A stretch of 64,000 nt of DNA from Orbaceae bacterium BiB (GTDB taxonomy: Bacteria; Pseudomonadota; Gammaproteobacteria; Enterobacterales; Orbaceae): positions 1,302,001 to 1,366,000 of the forward strand of contig CP133958.1 in NCBI GenBank assembly GCA_036251205.1, written 5' to 3'. Below are positions 1 to 9,801 of the stretch, in pieces. Position numbers and translations under genes: made by a program. How positions within the stretch are numbered: position 1 is the stretch's first letter; every line of letters begins with the position of its first letter. Under the pieces are notes generated by a model. The model was given only the letters and a program-made list of their open reading frames with translations, did no database searches and was not told where the DNA came from.

Positions 1-493
1 AATGCTGAGCATAATCAATACCATAACCTACTACAAACTCATCGGGAATAGAAAAACCAATATATTTAACAGGTACTTTGACTTCACGACGTGAAGGTTT
101 ATCTAATAAAGTACAGATTTCTAAGCTTCTTGGTCCACGTAACTCTAGTAGCTCTTTCACTTTACTTAACGTATTTCCTGTATCGATGATATCTTCGACG
201 ATTAATACATCTTTACCACGAATATCTTCATCAAGATCTTTCAAAATTTTCACATCACGATTACTATTCATTGCGCTACCATAACTAGATGCCGTCATAA
301 AATCGACTTCATGACCGACAGTAATTGCACGACTTAAGTCTGCCATAAAAATAAATGATCCCCGCAATAAACCGATCAATACCAGCTCATTGTGACTATC
401 TTTATAATCTTGACTAATTTGTTCACCTAATAGACGCACTCTAGTTTGAATATCTTGCTCAGATATCATGACTTCAACAGTATGTTTTTTCAT
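1..493 (-). CDS. hpt: Hypoxanthine phosphoribosyltransferase (3' end outside window)
   Basis: Purine salvage enzyme of the cytoplasm that joins PRPP to hypoxanthine (and guanine). 164 codons are visible from ATG at 493; the enterobacterial protein has about 178, so only the last 15 or so residues are missing. The PRPP-binding loop [13 protein letters not shown] lies at residues 96-108, and the catalytic-loop sequence [10 protein letters not shown] at about 64-73. The sequence is close to E. coli Hpt throughout. It diverges from xseB across about 285 bases of AT-rich DNA that must hold both promoters; I see no further gene there. Confidence 0.96.
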   Translation of the reverse strand, partial: MKKHTVEVMISEQDIQTRVRLLGEQISQDYKDSHNELVLIGLLRGSFIFMADLSRAITVGHEVDFMTASSYGSAMNSNRDVKILKDLDEDIRGKDVLIVEDIIDTGNTLSKVKELLELRGPRSLEICTLLDKPSRREVKVPVKYIGFSIPDEFVVGYGIDYAQH

Positions 494-778
494 TTTTCGA
501 CCGATTCTTTATATAAATTGGACGAATTCTATCAACTTTTATAAGCAAATAATAGTAAAGTTAAGGTATCTGCTCAAATAATATCTTATTCCCTAAATTA
601 ACTAAGTTTATCAAACCATATAATAAAAAATAAAACGATAACGAGTTCCTTCTATTTAAACCTGTTCGATATTTTAAATTATTCTTCTCATAATATAATG
701 TGCCATTTATTTCACAAAATATATAACTCCCAACAATTTAAGTATATACTAAGCGAATATACAGTCTGGAGATAGAAC

Positions 779-1021
779 ATGGCTAAAGCGCAGAAACAAT
801 CACCCTCTTTTGAACAAACTCTTGAAGAACTACAAAATATTGTTAGTAAATTAGAAGTTGGTAATCTTCCTTTAGATGAAGCTTTAAATGAATTTGAAAA
901 AGGTGTAAAACTTGCCAAACAAGGTCAAACACAACTCAAAAAAGCAGAACAACGTATCCAAATATTACTTAGCGAAAGTAATGATGCCGAATTAACTGAA
1001 TTTACTGACACCGATAATTAA
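779..1021 (+). CDS. xseB: Exodeoxyribonuclease VII small subunit
   Basis: Small helical subunit of exonuclease VII, which degrades single-stranded DNA together with XseA (not in this window). The 80 residues match the family length, with the typical block [17 protein letters not shown] near the N-terminus and a long helical hairpin. A good ribosome site (TGGAGATAG) precedes the ATG. It is the first gene of the conserved xseB-ispA-dxs order; ispA follows 12 bases later, so the three genes are probably one transcript. Confidence 0.95.
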   Translation: MAKAQKQSPSFEQTLEELQNIVSKLEVGNLPLDEALNEFEKGVKLAKQGQTQLKKAEQRIQILLSESNDAELTEFTDTDN

Positions 1022-1033
1022 TATAGTAATTTT

Positions 1034-1921
1034 ATGACAAACCATTTATTTGATGTTTTACACGAACAATATACCAAGCGAGTTAATCATTCATTAGCCC
1101 AATCCTTAGTTATGATTGAGCCTTCTTTACTAAAAGAAGCAATGGAATATAGTCTACTCGCTGGTGGTAAACGTATCCGTCCTTTTTTAGTTTATGCAGC
1201 GGGATCAATGTTTAGCTGTGAACTTGAAAAACTTGATGCCCCAGCTGCTGCAATTGAAGCTATTCACACTTACTCCCTAATTCATGATGATTTACCCGCC
1301 ATGGATAACGATGACTTAAGACGAGGCTTGCCAACCTGTCATATTAAATTTAATGAAGCTACAGCAATTTTAGCCGGTGATGCCTTACAAACTTATGCAT
1401 TTTCTTTAATTAGTGATGCGCCAATGCTATCTGATTCATGTAAAATATCGATGATCAAAGAGTTGGCTAAAGCGAGTGGGATTCAAGGTATGTGTTTAGG
1501 TCAACAATTAGATCTACAATCAGAGCACCACACTATCTCGCTCGAAGAGCTAAAATGGATCCATAAAAATAAAACGGGTGCCTTGATTAAAGCAGCAATT
1601 CTGCTCGGTTTATTTGCCGCTGGCGACGAAGCAAAACAATACCAACAAGATCTTATGTTATTTGCCGATTGCATTGGACTTGCTTTCCAAATTCAAGATG
1701 ATGTATTAGATGTGATTGGTGATAAAAATGTCATGGGTAAAAATAATGGTGCAGATCAGCAGTTAGAAAAAAATACTTATACATCACTCATCGGTGTAGA
1801 ACAATCGATACAAACTTGTCAGCATCTTTACAAGCAAGCTATCGAAGCATTAGATAAAATACCTTATAATAGCGAAGCATTACGACAATTAGCTGATTTT
1901 ATTATCACACGAAATAATTGA
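1034..1921 (+). CDS. ispA: Farnesyl diphosphate synthase
   Basis: Makes geranyl and then farnesyl diphosphate from DMAPP and IPP, feeding undecaprenyl phosphate and quinone side chains. The 295 residues carry the family hallmarks: GGKRIRP at 44-50, the first aspartate-rich motif DDLPAMDNDD at 85-94 and the second, DDVLD, at 222-226. These bind the magnesium-diphosphate groups. It sits between xseB and dxs as in E. coli, and dxs supplies the first committed metabolite of the same pathway. The ribosome site is weak, consistent with translational coupling to xseB. Confidence 0.96.
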   Translation: MTNHLFDVLHEQYTKRVNHSLAQSLVMIEPSLLKEAMEYSLLAGGKRIRPFLVYAAGSMFSCELEKLDAPAAAIEAIHTYSLIHDDLPAMDNDDLRRGLPTCHIKFNEATAILAGDALQTYAFSLISDAPMLSDSCKISMIKELAKASGIQGMCLGQQLDLQSEHHTISLEELKWIHKNKTGALIKAAILLGLFAAGDEAKQYQQDLMLFADCIGLAFQIQDDVLDVIGDKNVMGKNNGADQQLEKNTYTSLIGVEQSIQTCQHLYKQAIEALDKIPYNSEALRQLADFIITRNN

Positions 1922-1957
1922 TTACTTTGTCATACACTAGGATCTTAAAATAGCAAA

Positions 1958-3814
1958 ATGAACCTTGATAACTATCCTTTACTCAAACAGATTAACTATC
2001 CTCAGGATTTGCGTCTATATCGACAAAATCAGCTACTGCAAATTAGTGATGAGTTAAGACGCTTTCTATTAAACAGCGTAAGCCGTTCAAGTGGACATTT
2101 AGCATCTGGATTAGGCGTTATTGAGCTGACCGTGGCTCTACATTATGTTTATAATACACCGTTTGATCAACTAATCTGGGATGTTGGTCATCAAGCTTAT
2201 CCACATAAAATATTAACGGGTAGGCGTGATCAAATGCTATCGATTCGGCAAAAAGATGGCTTACACCCTTTCCCATGGCGAGAAGAGAGTGAATACGATA
2301 TATTAAGTACCGGCCACTCTTCAACCTCAATTAGTGCCGCACTAGGTATTGCGGTTGCAGAGCAACAAAAGCAATCTAACCGTAAAGTTGCTTGTGTGAT
2401 TGGTGATGGCGCTCTGACTGCGGGTATGGCTTTTGAAGCGATGAATCATGCAGGTCATTTAAAACCGGATATGCTAGTTATTATCAATGATAACGACATG
2501 TCTATCTCTGAAAATGTTGGGGGGCTCAATCAGCATCTCGCACAAATATTATCCAGCCGAACCTATGCAACCTTAAGAGAAGGTGGCAAAAAAGTATTTG
2601 CAGGTATTCCACCTGTGAAAGAGTTTTTGAAAAAAACTGAAGAGCATATTAAAGGGCTAATGACCCCCGCTATTTTATTTGAAGAACTTGGCTTTAATTA
2701 TATTGGCCCAATTGATGGACATGATATTGATAATTTAGTTAATACGCTAAGTAAAGTTCGTCAATTAAAAGGTCCACAACTTTTACATGTTGTAACCCAG
2801 AAAGGTAAAGGTTATGCCCCTGCAGAAAAAAATCCTATTTTGTGGCATGGCGTCCCTAAATTCGACCCATCAGCAGGTGTAATTACTAAACAGCCGAGTA
2901 ATAACCCAACCTATTCGCAGATATTTGGTGACTGGCTATGTGAAATGGCTGAACACGATAAACAACTGGTTGCTATAACACCCGCAATGAGTGAAGGTTC
3001 AGGGATGACTAAATTTGCAAAATGCTACCCTGAGCAATTTTTTGATGTTGCAATTGCCGAACAACATGCTGTAACTTTCGCTGCAGGTCTCGCCATTAGT
3101 GGCAGAAAACCAGTTATCGCGATCTATTCAACATTTTTACAGCGAGCTTATGATCAAGTCATTCATGATATTGCCATCCAAAATTTATCAGTATTATTTG
3201 CCATCGATCGAGCAGGAATAGTTGGGCAAGATGGTCCTACTCATCAAGGGGCTTTTGATATTAGTTATTTACGTTGTATCCCTAATTTAGTTATTATGGC
3301 ACCAAGTAGTAACATCGAGTGTCGAAATATGCTCTATACTGGCTATCACTATCAAGGACCAGCCCTAGTACGCTACCCAAGAGGAGAGACTAGAAGTGAG
3401 CAGGCTCAACCTATGCAAGCAATTGAGATAGGAAAAAGCAAACAAATTCGACAAGGTAAAGATATTGCTATATTGAATTTTGGTTCGCTACTCGATGAAG
3501 CACTAAAATCGGCCGAAGAACTTGATGCAACCGTCATTGATATGCGTTTTATTAAGCCATTAGATGAGGAAGCTATTTTACAAGCAGTACAAAACTATGC
3601 AACGATTGTCACATTGGAAGAAAATGCAGTACAAGGTGGCGCAGGTAGTGCCGTAAATGAATTTATTTTGTCGAAAAAACTCAAGTGTGATATTTTGAAC
3701 ATCGGTTTGCCTGATATATTTATTCCACAAGGTACACAAGCTGAAATTCGTCACGATATTGGTTTAAGTGCAGACAAGTTAACAGAAAAAATTACAAATT
3801 TTATCAATCAATAG
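1958..3814 (+). CDS. dxs: 1-deoxy-D-xylulose-5-phosphate synthase
   Basis: Thiamine-diphosphate enzyme that condenses pyruvate and glyceraldehyde 3-phosphate to DXP, the entry to the MEP isoprenoid pathway and a thiamine precursor. 618 residues (E. coli 620). The ThDP/Mg motif starts with GDGALTAG and ends in INDNDMSIS around residues 148-182; [10 protein letters not shown] and the catalytic-Glu region [13 protein letters not shown] are present in the C-terminal half. Because this genome carries PdxST further on, DXP is probably not needed for vitamin B6 here, unlike in E. coli (inference). Confidence 0.97.
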   Translation: MNLDNYPLLKQINYPQDLRLYRQNQLLQISDELRRFLLNSVSRSSGHLASGLGVIELTVALHYVYNTPFDQLIWDVGHQAYPHKILTGRRDQMLSIRQKDGLHPFPWREESEYDILSTGHSSTSISAALGIAVAEQQKQSNRKVACVIGDGALTAGMAFEAMNHAGHLKPDMLVIINDNDMSISENVGGLNQHLAQILSSRTYATLREGGKKVFAGIPPVKEFLKKTEEHIKGLMTPAILFEELGFNYIGPIDGHDIDNLVNTLSKVRQLKGPQLLHVVTQKGKGYAPAEKNPILWHGVPKFDPSAGVITKQPSNNPTYSQIFGDWLCEMAEHDKQLVAITPAMSEGSGMTKFAKCYPEQFFDVAIAEQHAVTFAAGLAISGRKPVIAIYSTFLQRAYDQVIHDIAIQNLSVLFAIDRAGIVGQDGPTHQGAFDISYLRCIPNLVIMAPSSNIECRNMLYTGYHYQGPALVRYPRGETRSEQAQPMQAIEIGKSKQIRQGKDIAILNFGSLLDEALKSAEELDATVIDMRFIKPLDEEAILQAVQNYATIVTLEENAVQGGAGSAVNEFILSKKLKCDILNIGLPDIFIPQGTQAEIRHDIGLSADKLTEKITNFINQ

Positions 3815-3821
3815 GTTAATT

Positions 3822-4118
3822 ATGAGTACACAAGTTGTTAATATTCATGTTTTTGGTAGAGCACTTAAGCTCTCTTGCCCCGTTGATGAAATCGATGCGC
3901 TAAATTTGGCAGCCAAAGATCTTGATGATCGTTTAAACGAATTGCGTCGAAAAACACAAATAATGAACAGCGATCAACTGATCATCACAGCTGCGCTGAA
4001 TATCTCCTATGAACTTGTCAAAGAGAAGCAAAAAAGTGATAAGTTAGGTAGTGAATTTAATGAACGATTAAAAACACTACAACAGTTATTAGATCATGCG
4101 TTAAATTTCGCCAAATAG
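3822..4118 (+). CDS. zapA: Cell division protein ZapA
   Basis: Cytoplasmic FtsZ-binding protein that cross-links and stabilises the Z-ring. 98 residues, slightly shorter than E. coli (109). The N-terminal domain (VNIHVFGRALKLSCP, then LNLAAKDLDDRLNELR) and the C-terminal coiled coil are both recognisable. Seven bases separate it from dxs. The order zapA, 6S RNA, fau is the conserved gammaproteobacterial arrangement, which supports the assignment. Confidence 0.9.
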   Translation: MSTQVVNIHVFGRALKLSCPVDEIDALNLAAKDLDDRLNELRRKTQIMNSDQLIITAALNISYELVKEKQKSDKLGSEFNERLKTLQQLLDHALNFAK

Positions 4119-4183
4119 TGATCTACATTGTAAAAATAATATAAATGGTATTGTTTCATTAAATAAATTTTGTATTATGGTAG

Positions 4184-4367
4184 ACATCTCTGAGATGTTC
4201 GCGAACGGGTCAGTCCCCTGAGCCGATAATCTTAACGATAGAGCGGATGTGGTTATTACTCGGTGTGTATGCCTTTTTGTTAAGGAAACCTAAAGAGTAA
4301 ACGCATTGCTCACCTTGAACTTCGGGTTCAAGGGTTACAACCCGTAACGGCATCTTGGAGCTCTATC
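4184..4367 (+). ncRNA. ssrS: 6S RNA
   Basis: Regulatory RNA that mimics an open promoter and sequesters sigma-70 RNA polymerase in stationary phase. The 5' part (CTCTGAGATGTTCGC, then GGGTCAGTCCCCTGAGCCGAT) and the 3' part (CACCTTGAACTTCGGGTTCA, then GGGTTACA and GGCATCTTGGAG) match the E. coli 6S closing stem and conserved flanks; the central bubble diverges. It lies between zapA and fau, its usual place. Ends are set by pairing of CATCTCTGAGATG-side and CATCTTGGAG-side strands and are good to a few bases. Confidence 0.93.
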
Positions 4368-4379
4368 TTAATTGTACTG

Positions 4380-4961
4380 ATGATATCTATGCAAAAATTA
4401 TCTTCATTAACAACATCTCAAATTCGCACTCAGGTTAGAACTTTTCGTAGAGAATTATCTCATCAACAACGCATCCAAGAACAACAGATTATTTATCAGA
4501 AAATAGCTCAACATTCAGCAGTATCAGCGGCTAATAATATTGCTATTTTTCTCTCTTTTGATGGTGAATTAGAGACTAAACCTATTATTGAATACTTATG
4601 GCAACAGCAAAAATCAGTATTCATCCCAATTATCCACCCATTTAATAAGAAATATCTACTTTTCGTCCGTTATCAAGCGACAACACAATTAACCCGTAAT
4701 AAATTTGGTATATTACAACCTAAGCTAAATATTGCTGATGTGATACCTCATCACAAATTAGATGTTATATTTACCCCATTAGTCGCCTTTGATGAACGTA
4801 ATTATCGTATCGGTATGGGTGGGGGTTATTATGATCGCATGTTAGCTGACTATCAAAAACATAATATTTACCCGATCGGATTGGCTTTTAATTGTCAAAA
4901 AATCCCGCATATTACCAATCAACCTTGGGACGTTCAGCTACCTGAAATTATTACCGGCTAA
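4380..4961 (+). CDS. fau: 5-formyltetrahydrofolate cyclo-ligase
   Basis: Converts 5-formyl-THF to 5,10-methenyl-THF using ATP, recovering a folate that would otherwise accumulate. Up to 193 residues. The phosphate-binding glycine loop GMGGGYYDRM sits near residue 150, and FLSFDGELET plus the basic N-terminal helix are family features. It directly follows 6S RNA and is probably on the same precursor transcript as in E. coli (ygfA). Two starts are possible, ATG at 4380 or ATG at 4389; neither has a good ribosome site. Confidence 0.9.
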   Translation: MISMQKLSSLTTSQIRTQVRTFRRELSHQQRIQEQQIIYQKIAQHSAVSAANNIAIFLSFDGELETKPIIEYLWQQQKSVFIPIIHPFNKKYLLFVRYQATTQLTRNKFGILQPKLNIADVIPHHKLDVIFTPLVAFDERNYRIGMGGGYYDRMLADYQKHNIYPIGLAFNCQKIPHITNQPWDVQLPEIITG

Positions 4962-4973
4962 TGCTAATTTAAG

Positions 4974-5002
4974 TTGCGATAACCCTAATTAAGGGCTATA
5001 AT
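4974..5002 (+). promoter_or_regulatory. Sigma-70 promoter of rplY
   Basis: TTGCGA at 4974-4979 and a perfect TATAAT at 4997-5002 are separated by 17 bases, the optimal spacing. Transcription would start near 5009, giving a leader of about 75 bases before rplY. Seen in the sequence; activity is inferred. Confidence 0.75.
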
Positions 5003-5004
5003 CC

Positions 5005-5062
5005 CCCAGCCTTATAAGGCTATGACTTTTAGTCAATTGCTGGGTCGCCTGTGATTGACACT
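5005..5062 (+). promoter_or_regulatory. Structured rplY mRNA leader (candidate L25 autoregulatory site)
   Basis: Two hairpins lie side by side: CCT-TATA-AGG (5011-5020, extendable to GCC/GGC) and TGACT-TTT-AGTCA (about 5022-5034). They are enclosed by CCCAGC (5005-5010) and GCTGGG (5039-5044), giving a potential three-way junction. L25 binds 5S rRNA, itself a three-way junction, and rplY of gammaproteobacteria is reported to be autoregulated through its leader. Caution: the predicted start near 5009 would remove most of the outer stem's 5' strand. Confidence 0.5.
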
Positions 5063-5084
5063 TATTTAACAAAAGAGAGAAATT

Positions 5085-5369
5085 ATGTTTACATTAAATG
5101 CAGAAGCAAGAAAAGAGCAGGGAAAGAGTGCGAGCCGCCGCCTGCGTCACGCGGGTAAATTCCCAGCAATTATTTATGGTGGAGAGCAAGAACCAGTTGC
5201 TGTTGTTCTTGATCATAACCAAGTTTTCAATATGCAAGAAAAAACAGAGTTCTACTCTGAAGTTTTAACTATTGCAGTTGATGGCAAAGAAATTAAAGTT
5301 AAAATTCAAGCCGTACAACGTCACGCATTCAAACCTAAATTATTACACATGGATTTTGTAAGAGCGTAA
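5085..5369 (+). CDS. rplY: 50S ribosomal protein L25 (short form)
   Basis: Binds 5S rRNA in the large ribosomal subunit. The 94 residues correspond to the short enterobacterial form without the C-terminal CTC extension. The typical N-terminus [20 protein letters not shown] and the end [15 protein letters not shown] are both present. The ribosome site AAAGAGAG is well placed. It is a single-gene unit with its own promoter, a folded leader and a strong hairpin 10 bases after the stop codon. Confidence 0.96.
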   Translation: MFTLNAEARKEQGKSASRRLRHAGKFPAIIYGGEQEPVAVVLDHNQVFNMQEKTEFYSEVLTIAVDGKEIKVKIQAVQRHAFKPKLLHMDFVRA

Positions 5370-5378
5370 TTGTATGTT

Positions 5379-5410
5379 GATGCTCGATACAATCGAGCAT
5401 CTTGGTTAAT
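5379..5410 (+). terminator. Hairpin terminator of rplY
   Basis: A 10-bp perfect stem, GATGCTCGAT (5379-5388) with ATCGAGCATC (5392-5401), and a 3-base loop just after rplY, followed by the weakly U-rich TTGGTTAAT. The stem is strong, the tail is poor, so termination may rely on the next element. Confidence 0.6.
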
Positions 5411-5465
5411 ATGTACCCCCGAAAGCAAGCATTAGTGCTTCACTTTTGAGTGGTACATTTTTTTT
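5411..5465 (+). terminator. Branched (three-way) structure ending in a U8 tract
   Basis: ATGTACC (5411-5417) pairs with GGTACAT (5452/3-5458) and runs straight into eight T. Inside the closing stem are two small hairpins: AAGCA-TTAG-TGCTT (5427-5440) and CACT-TTTG-AGTG (5441-5452). A terminator with a branched rather than simple stem is uncommon; it may be a second rplY terminator or the 3' end of a small RNA. Confidence 0.5.
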
Positions 5466-5782
5466 GCAAAAAATTAGTGAATGATAAATATCATTGGTCT
5501 AACAATTATTCAGCAGATATCGGTTTGCCAACAACAGTTGCCTATTATTTAAATAAAGAGAAATAACTGGATCTTTCTTGTTAAACTATGATAATAGTTA
5601 AGGAATTGTACTGAACTAATTTTAGTCTCAGCAGTCAACAGAATAACTGATTACCCTAGACTAAAATATTTGCATACAATTTAATTGCTAATTTATATTT
5701 TTACTCTACTTATCAATTTTAGGTTGTCATGGCTATAACCGAAATCAATTGATTTACTTATTTAACGATGTAGGAGAATAAT
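5466..5782 (+). other. Intergenic region upstream of zwf
   Basis: No convincing gene. It contains the palindrome ATGAT-AAAT-ATCAT at 5481-5494, a weak FNR-like site sharing its core with the perfect site at 38854. It also holds an open 29-codon stretch (5477-5566, GTG start, no ribosome site) whose composition looks protein-like but which I cannot identify; it could be a gene remnant. The zwf promoter must lie in 5600-5760; the zwf ribosome site TAGGAGAA is at 5771-5778. Confidence 0.4.
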
Positions 5783-7255
5783 ATGTCCCCTGATAATTTG
5801 GACATTCCAGCATGTGATTTGGTTATTTTTGGTGCAAAAGGTGATTTAACCAGACGAAAATTACTACCGTCTTTATACCAATTAGAAAAATATGGCCATT
5901 TACCACAAGAGACAAGAATATTAGGTGTCGGTCGTGCAGATTGGGACAAAAATGCTTTTGCTGAAGTCGCTAAAGATGCACTGACAACATTTATGTCAGA
6001 TCCAATTGAAGATTCTGTTTGGCTACGCTTTTGTGAAAAATTGGATTTCCATAAGCTAGATGTCAACGATACACCGGCTTTTGATGGACTCGCTAAAGAA
6101 TTAAGCCAAACAAAACCTGCAATTTTTTATTTTGCTATGCATCCAGGTACTTTTGGTACCATTTGCCAAGGTCTTGCTCATGCGGGATTAAATCAAAGCA
6201 AAAACCGTATCGTCATGGAAAAACCACTCGGTACAGACTTACAGTCATCCCAAGATATTAATAATGCTGTTGCAGAATATTTTACTGAGTCACAAGTGTA
6301 TCGTATTGACCACTACTTAGGTAAAGAAACTGTTCTTAACTTATTAGCATTACGCTTTGCTAACCCTATTTTCTCAACGCTTTGGGATCGTAACTCTATT
6401 GATCATGTACAGATTACCGTTGCAGAGCAAGTCGGTATTGAAGGCCGCTGGAGCTATTTTGATAAAGCAGGCCAAATGAGAGATATGGTACAGAACCACT
6501 TATTGCAAATATTGACCATGATTGCAATGTCACCACCCGCTAATTTGCAAGATGATAGTATTCGCCAAGAAAAAATTACTGTTTTAAAAGCGCTTCGCCC
6601 AATTACCAAGGCTAATTTTCGTGAAAAAACAGTACGAGGCCAATACACAGCAGGGTTTGTTAATAGTATAAAAGTGCCTGGTTATTTAGAAGAAGATGGC
6701 GCCAATAAAACCAGTAATACTGAAACATTTATAGCAATCAAAGTTGATATTGATAACTGGCGTTGGGCTGGCGTACCGTTTTATTTAAGAACAGGTAAAC
6801 GTTTACCGAATAAATGTTCTGAAGTTGTAATCTATTTTAAAAATCAACCACTGAACCTATTTAGTGACTCTTATCCACAATTACCACAAAATAAACTGAC
6901 TATCCGTTTACAGCCAGATGAAGGGGTAGATATTGAGATCCTAAATAAAGTTCCTGGTCTTGAAAGTAATAATAACTTACAAATGACCAAATTAGATCTT
7001 AGTTTCAGCAAAACGTTTCATCAACATATTGCTGATGCTTATGAACGATTATTACTTGAAGTAATGCGTGGCCGTCAGGCACTGTTTGTCCATCGAGATG
7101 AAGTTGAAGCCGCTTGGGGCTGGGTTGACTCAATATTAGATGCATGGTCTAACGAAAATGATCCACCAAAACCGTACCAAGCAGGAACTTGGGGACCTGT
7201 AGCGTCTGTTGCATTGATCACTAAAGATAATCGCTCTTGGAATGAATTTGAATAA
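5783..7255 (+). CDS. zwf: Glucose-6-phosphate 1-dehydrogenase
   Basis: First enzyme of the oxidative pentose phosphate pathway: oxidises glucose 6-phosphate to 6-phosphogluconolactone and makes NADPH. 490 residues (E. coli 491). The dinucleotide-binding turn GAKGDLTRRKLLP is at 17-29, EKPLG at 146-150 and the substrate/catalytic motif RIDHYLGKE at 174-182. ATG at 5783 follows TAGGAGAATA. pgl follows after 9 bases, so the two consecutive steps are co-transcribed. Confidence 0.97.
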   Translation: MSPDNLDIPACDLVIFGAKGDLTRRKLLPSLYQLEKYGHLPQETRILGVGRADWDKNAFAEVAKDALTTFMSDPIEDSVWLRFCEKLDFHKLDVNDTPAFDGLAKELSQTKPAIFYFAMHPGTFGTICQGLAHAGLNQSKNRIVMEKPLGTDLQSSQDINNAVAEYFTESQVYRIDHYLGKETVLNLLALRFANPIFSTLWDRNSIDHVQITVAEQVGIEGRWSYFDKAGQMRDMVQNHLLQILTMIAMSPPANLQDDSIRQEKITVLKALRPITKANFREKTVRGQYTAGFVNSIKVPGYLEEDGANKTSNTETFIAIKVDIDNWRWAGVPFYLRTGKRLPNKCSEVVIYFKNQPLNLFSDSYPQLPQNKLTIRLQPDEGVDIEILNKVPGLESNNNLQMTKLDLSFSKTFHQHIADAYERLLLEVMRGRQALFVHRDEVEAAWGWVDSILDAWSNENDPPKPYQAGTWGPVASVALITKDNRSWNEFE

Positions 7256-7264
7256 GGGATAAAA

Positions 7265-7960
7265 ATGTTTACATTAAATCAATATGCATCATCTGATGAA
7301 CTCACACAAAATATGGTAAAACATATCGTTGCAGCATTGAACAAAGGTATAGCTGAACGTGGAATGGCTTCAATTGCTGTATCTGGTGGTAAAACGCCTA
7401 TCCCACTATTTAAACTATTAAGCCAACAAGAATTACCTTGGAGTAAAGTTTACATTACCTTAGTTGATGATCGCTGGGTTGATGACACTGATGATGCTAG
7501 TAATGAAAAACTCGTATTAAGTTATTTGTTACAAAACCAAGCTAAATTAGCTAATTTTATTGGCCTTAAAAATAGTGCAGCTACCCCCTTCGAAGGAGAA
7601 TTGGAAGCCCAGCAAAAATTAGCAGAAGTACCAATGCCATTTGATGTTGTGATTCTTGGGATGGGTGAAGATGGACATACTGCATCGCTATTCCCTCATG
7701 CTAAAAATTTAGCAGCAGGATTAGATATGCACTCAGGTAAGCTAGTGATGGATATGACGCCATTAACTGCCCCACTTGATCGCATTACTTTAACATTACC
7801 CGCCATTTTAAATAGCCAAAATATCTATTTACATTTAGTAGGTGAAAGTAAAAAAGTAGTGTTAGATAAAGCCACACAGGGAAAAGATATTACTGATATG
7901 CCGATTCGCGCTGTATTACAACAAGATAAGGTAAAAGTTATCGGGTTTTGGTGTGCATAA
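7265..7960 (+). CDS. pgl: 6-phosphogluconolactonase, DevB type
   Basis: Hydrolyses the lactone made by Zwf to 6-phosphogluconate. The 231-residue protein belongs to the DevB/NagB-related family, not to the beta-propeller lactonase (YbhE) used by E. coli. The glycine-rich GGKTP is at 41-45, the acidic VDDRWV at 67-72, and the signature GMGEDGHTASLFP at 132-144. Directly downstream of zwf with an AAGGGATAAAA ribosome site. A clear terminator follows. gnd is not in the window. Confidence 0.94.
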   Translation: MFTLNQYASSDELTQNMVKHIVAALNKGIAERGMASIAVSGGKTPIPLFKLLSQQELPWSKVYITLVDDRWVDDTDDASNEKLVLSYLLQNQAKLANFIGLKNSAATPFEGELEAQQKLAEVPMPFDVVILGMGEDGHTASLFPHAKNLAAGLDMHSGKLVMDMTPLTAPLDRITLTLPAILNSQNIYLHLVGESKKVVLDKATQGKDITDMPIRAVLQQDKVKVIGFWCA

Positions 7961-8004
7961 TTAAAACAGCAAATCGTTACGATTAAATTATCAGCTCATC
8001 ACTC

Positions 8005-8044
8005 AACCACGCTATTTCGTTTTTATAAAATAGCGTGGTTTATT
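8005..8044 (+). terminator. zwf-pgl terminator
   Basis: AACCACGCTATTT (8005-8017) pairs with AAATAGCGTGGTT (8028-8040), loop about 10 bases, followed by TATT. Strong 12-13 bp stem about 45 bases after pgl; the A-rich and T-rich flanks let it work in both directions. Confidence 0.75.
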
Positions 8045-8169
8045 GATTTATTGATACAATTTCTATTAATAAGATTTTTTACGAAAAAACTAGCTTTATT
8101 AACAAATCAAATGTAGAATGCTTCGGCAATATTTTATCAACTTTTTCCTTACTCACGGTGAATATTGCT

Positions 8170-9636
8170 ATGTCTCGCATACTTAAAGAAGCTCTTACTT
8201 TTGATGATGTCTTATTAGTTCCCGCTCATTCTACTGTCTTACCTAACACTGCCGATATTAGTACTCAGTTAACATCAACCATTAAACTCAATCTACCTAT
8301 GCTTTCTGCTGCGATGGATACCGTAACTGAAGCTAATCTAGCAATCGCACTTGCTCAAGAAGGCGGTATTGGCTTTATTCATAAAAATATGTCTATTGAA
8401 GCGCAAGCCGAACATGTTAGACGTGTGAAAAAACATGAAAGTGGTATTGTACAAGATCCAATTACAGTTCTACCAACAGCAACCATTAATGATGTAATCA
8501 GACTAGCTAAAGATTACGGTTTTGCTGGTTTCCCTGTAGTAACTAAAGAAAATAATTTAGTTGGAATTATTACAGCTCGTGATGTGCGTTTCGCAACAGA
8601 TTTAACGCTCCCCGTTACCGCCGTAATGACACCAAAAGAACGTTTAGTCACTGTTCTTGAAGATGAACCACGTGAAATTGTTTTACAAAGAATGCATGAA
8701 CGTCGAGTTGAAAAAGTATTAGTTGTTGATAATGCTTTCCATTTAAAAGGTATGATAACGGTTCGAGACTTCCAAAAGGCTGAAGCGAAACCAAATGCTT
8801 GTAAAGATGACAAAGGTCGTCTACGCGTTGGTGCTGCAGTAGGTGCAGCTCCAGGTAATGAAGAACGTATTGCAGCCCTTGTTGAAGCCGGCGTAGATGT
8901 ACTTCTTATCGACTCATCCCATGGTCATTCTGAAGGTGTTTTACAACGAATTAAAGCTGCTCGTCAAGCCTATCCAGACTTACCAATTATTGGTGGTAAT
9001 GTAGCAACAGCTGAAGGAGCATTAGCCTTAATTAAAGCGGGTGTTAGTGCTGTTAAAGTTGGTATTGGTCCTGGTTCAATTTGTACAACACGTATTGTTA
9101 CTGGTGTTGGTGTTCCACAAATTACTGCTATTATGGATGCAGTTGAAGCAGCTAAAGCTTACAACATCCCAGTTATAGCTGATGGTGGTATTCGTTATTC
9201 AGGTGATATCGCTAAAGCTCTTGCTGCTGGTGCAAGTTGTGTAATGGTAGGCTCAATGTTTGCAGGAACTGAAGAAGCTCCGGGTGAAATTGAACTTTAT
9301 CAAGGTCGTGCTTATAAATCTTATCGTGGTATGGGATCACTTGGTGCGATGTCAAAAGGCTCTTCCGATCGTTACTTCCAAACCGATAATGCGGCCGATA
9401 AATTAGTGCCGGAAGGAATAGAAGGACGAATTGCTTATAAAGGCCCACTTAAAGAGATTATCCATCAACAGATGGGTGGTTTACGTTCATGTATGGGATT
9501 AACAGGTTGTGCGACAATTGACGAGTTACGAACAAAATCGCAATTTACTCGTATTACAGGTGCTGGTATCAAAGAGAGTCATGTTCATGATGTTTCAATT
9601 ACCAAAGAGCCACCTAATTATCGTTTAGGTCAATAA
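8170..9636 (+). CDS. guaB: IMP dehydrogenase
   Basis: NAD-dependent oxidation of IMP to XMP, the committed step to guanine nucleotides. I place the start at ATG 8170 ([16 protein letters not shown]), which gives 488 residues, identical to E. coli; the in-frame GTG at 8158 would put the ribosome site (ACGGTGA) inside the gene. The catalytic loop GPGSICTTR has its cysteine at residue 305, as in E. coli. Two CBS domains occupy roughly residues 95-205. guaA is not adjacent; a terminator follows directly, so guaB is a single-gene unit here. Confidence 0.97.
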   Translation: MSRILKEALTFDDVLLVPAHSTVLPNTADISTQLTSTIKLNLPMLSAAMDTVTEANLAIALAQEGGIGFIHKNMSIEAQAEHVRRVKKHESGIVQDPITVLPTATINDVIRLAKDYGFAGFPVVTKENNLVGIITARDVRFATDLTLPVTAVMTPKERLVTVLEDEPREIVLQRMHERRVEKVLVVDNAFHLKGMITVRDFQKAEAKPNACKDDKGRLRVGAAVGAAPGNEERIAALVEAGVDVLLIDSSHGHSEGVLQRIKAARQAYPDLPIIGGNVATAEGALALIKAGVSAVKVGIGPGSICTTRIVTGVGVPQITAIMDAVEAAKAYNIPVIADGGIRYSGDIAKALAAGASCVMVGSMFAGTEEAPGEIELYQGRAYKSYRGMGSLGAMSKGSSDRYFQTDNAADKLVPEGIEGRIAYKGPLKEIIHQQMGGLRSCMGLTGCATIDELRTKSQFTRITGAGIKESHVHDVSITKEPPNYRLGQ

Positions 9637-9643
9637 GTCATTA

Positions 9644-9673
9644 TTAAGGCGACTCATGTCGCCTTAATTTTTT
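9644..9673 (+). terminator. guaB terminator
   Basis: TTAAGGCGAC (9644-9653), loop TCAT, GTCGCCTTAA (9658-9667), then TTTTTT. A textbook intrinsic terminator 8 bases after guaB. Confidence 0.92.
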
Positions 9674-9801
9674 ATATAACACCAATATTTATCTTAAACT
9701 AACCTACTGTTATATTTTCCTTAGCCTAACGTTTATTGAGTCGGACGGTTATATACAATAATTCAAAGCAGTAATATACATTCAATGACTATTTTGTTAA
9801 A

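Noticed and set aside
5477-5566. 29-codon open stretch upstream of zwf that reads like protein
   Set aside because: No ribosome site, no recognisable match; mentioned only in the intergenic entry as a possible remnant.
8158-8169. GTG start of guaB at 8158
   Set aside because: It overlaps the ribosome site for ATG 8170, which gives the exact family length and N-terminus.
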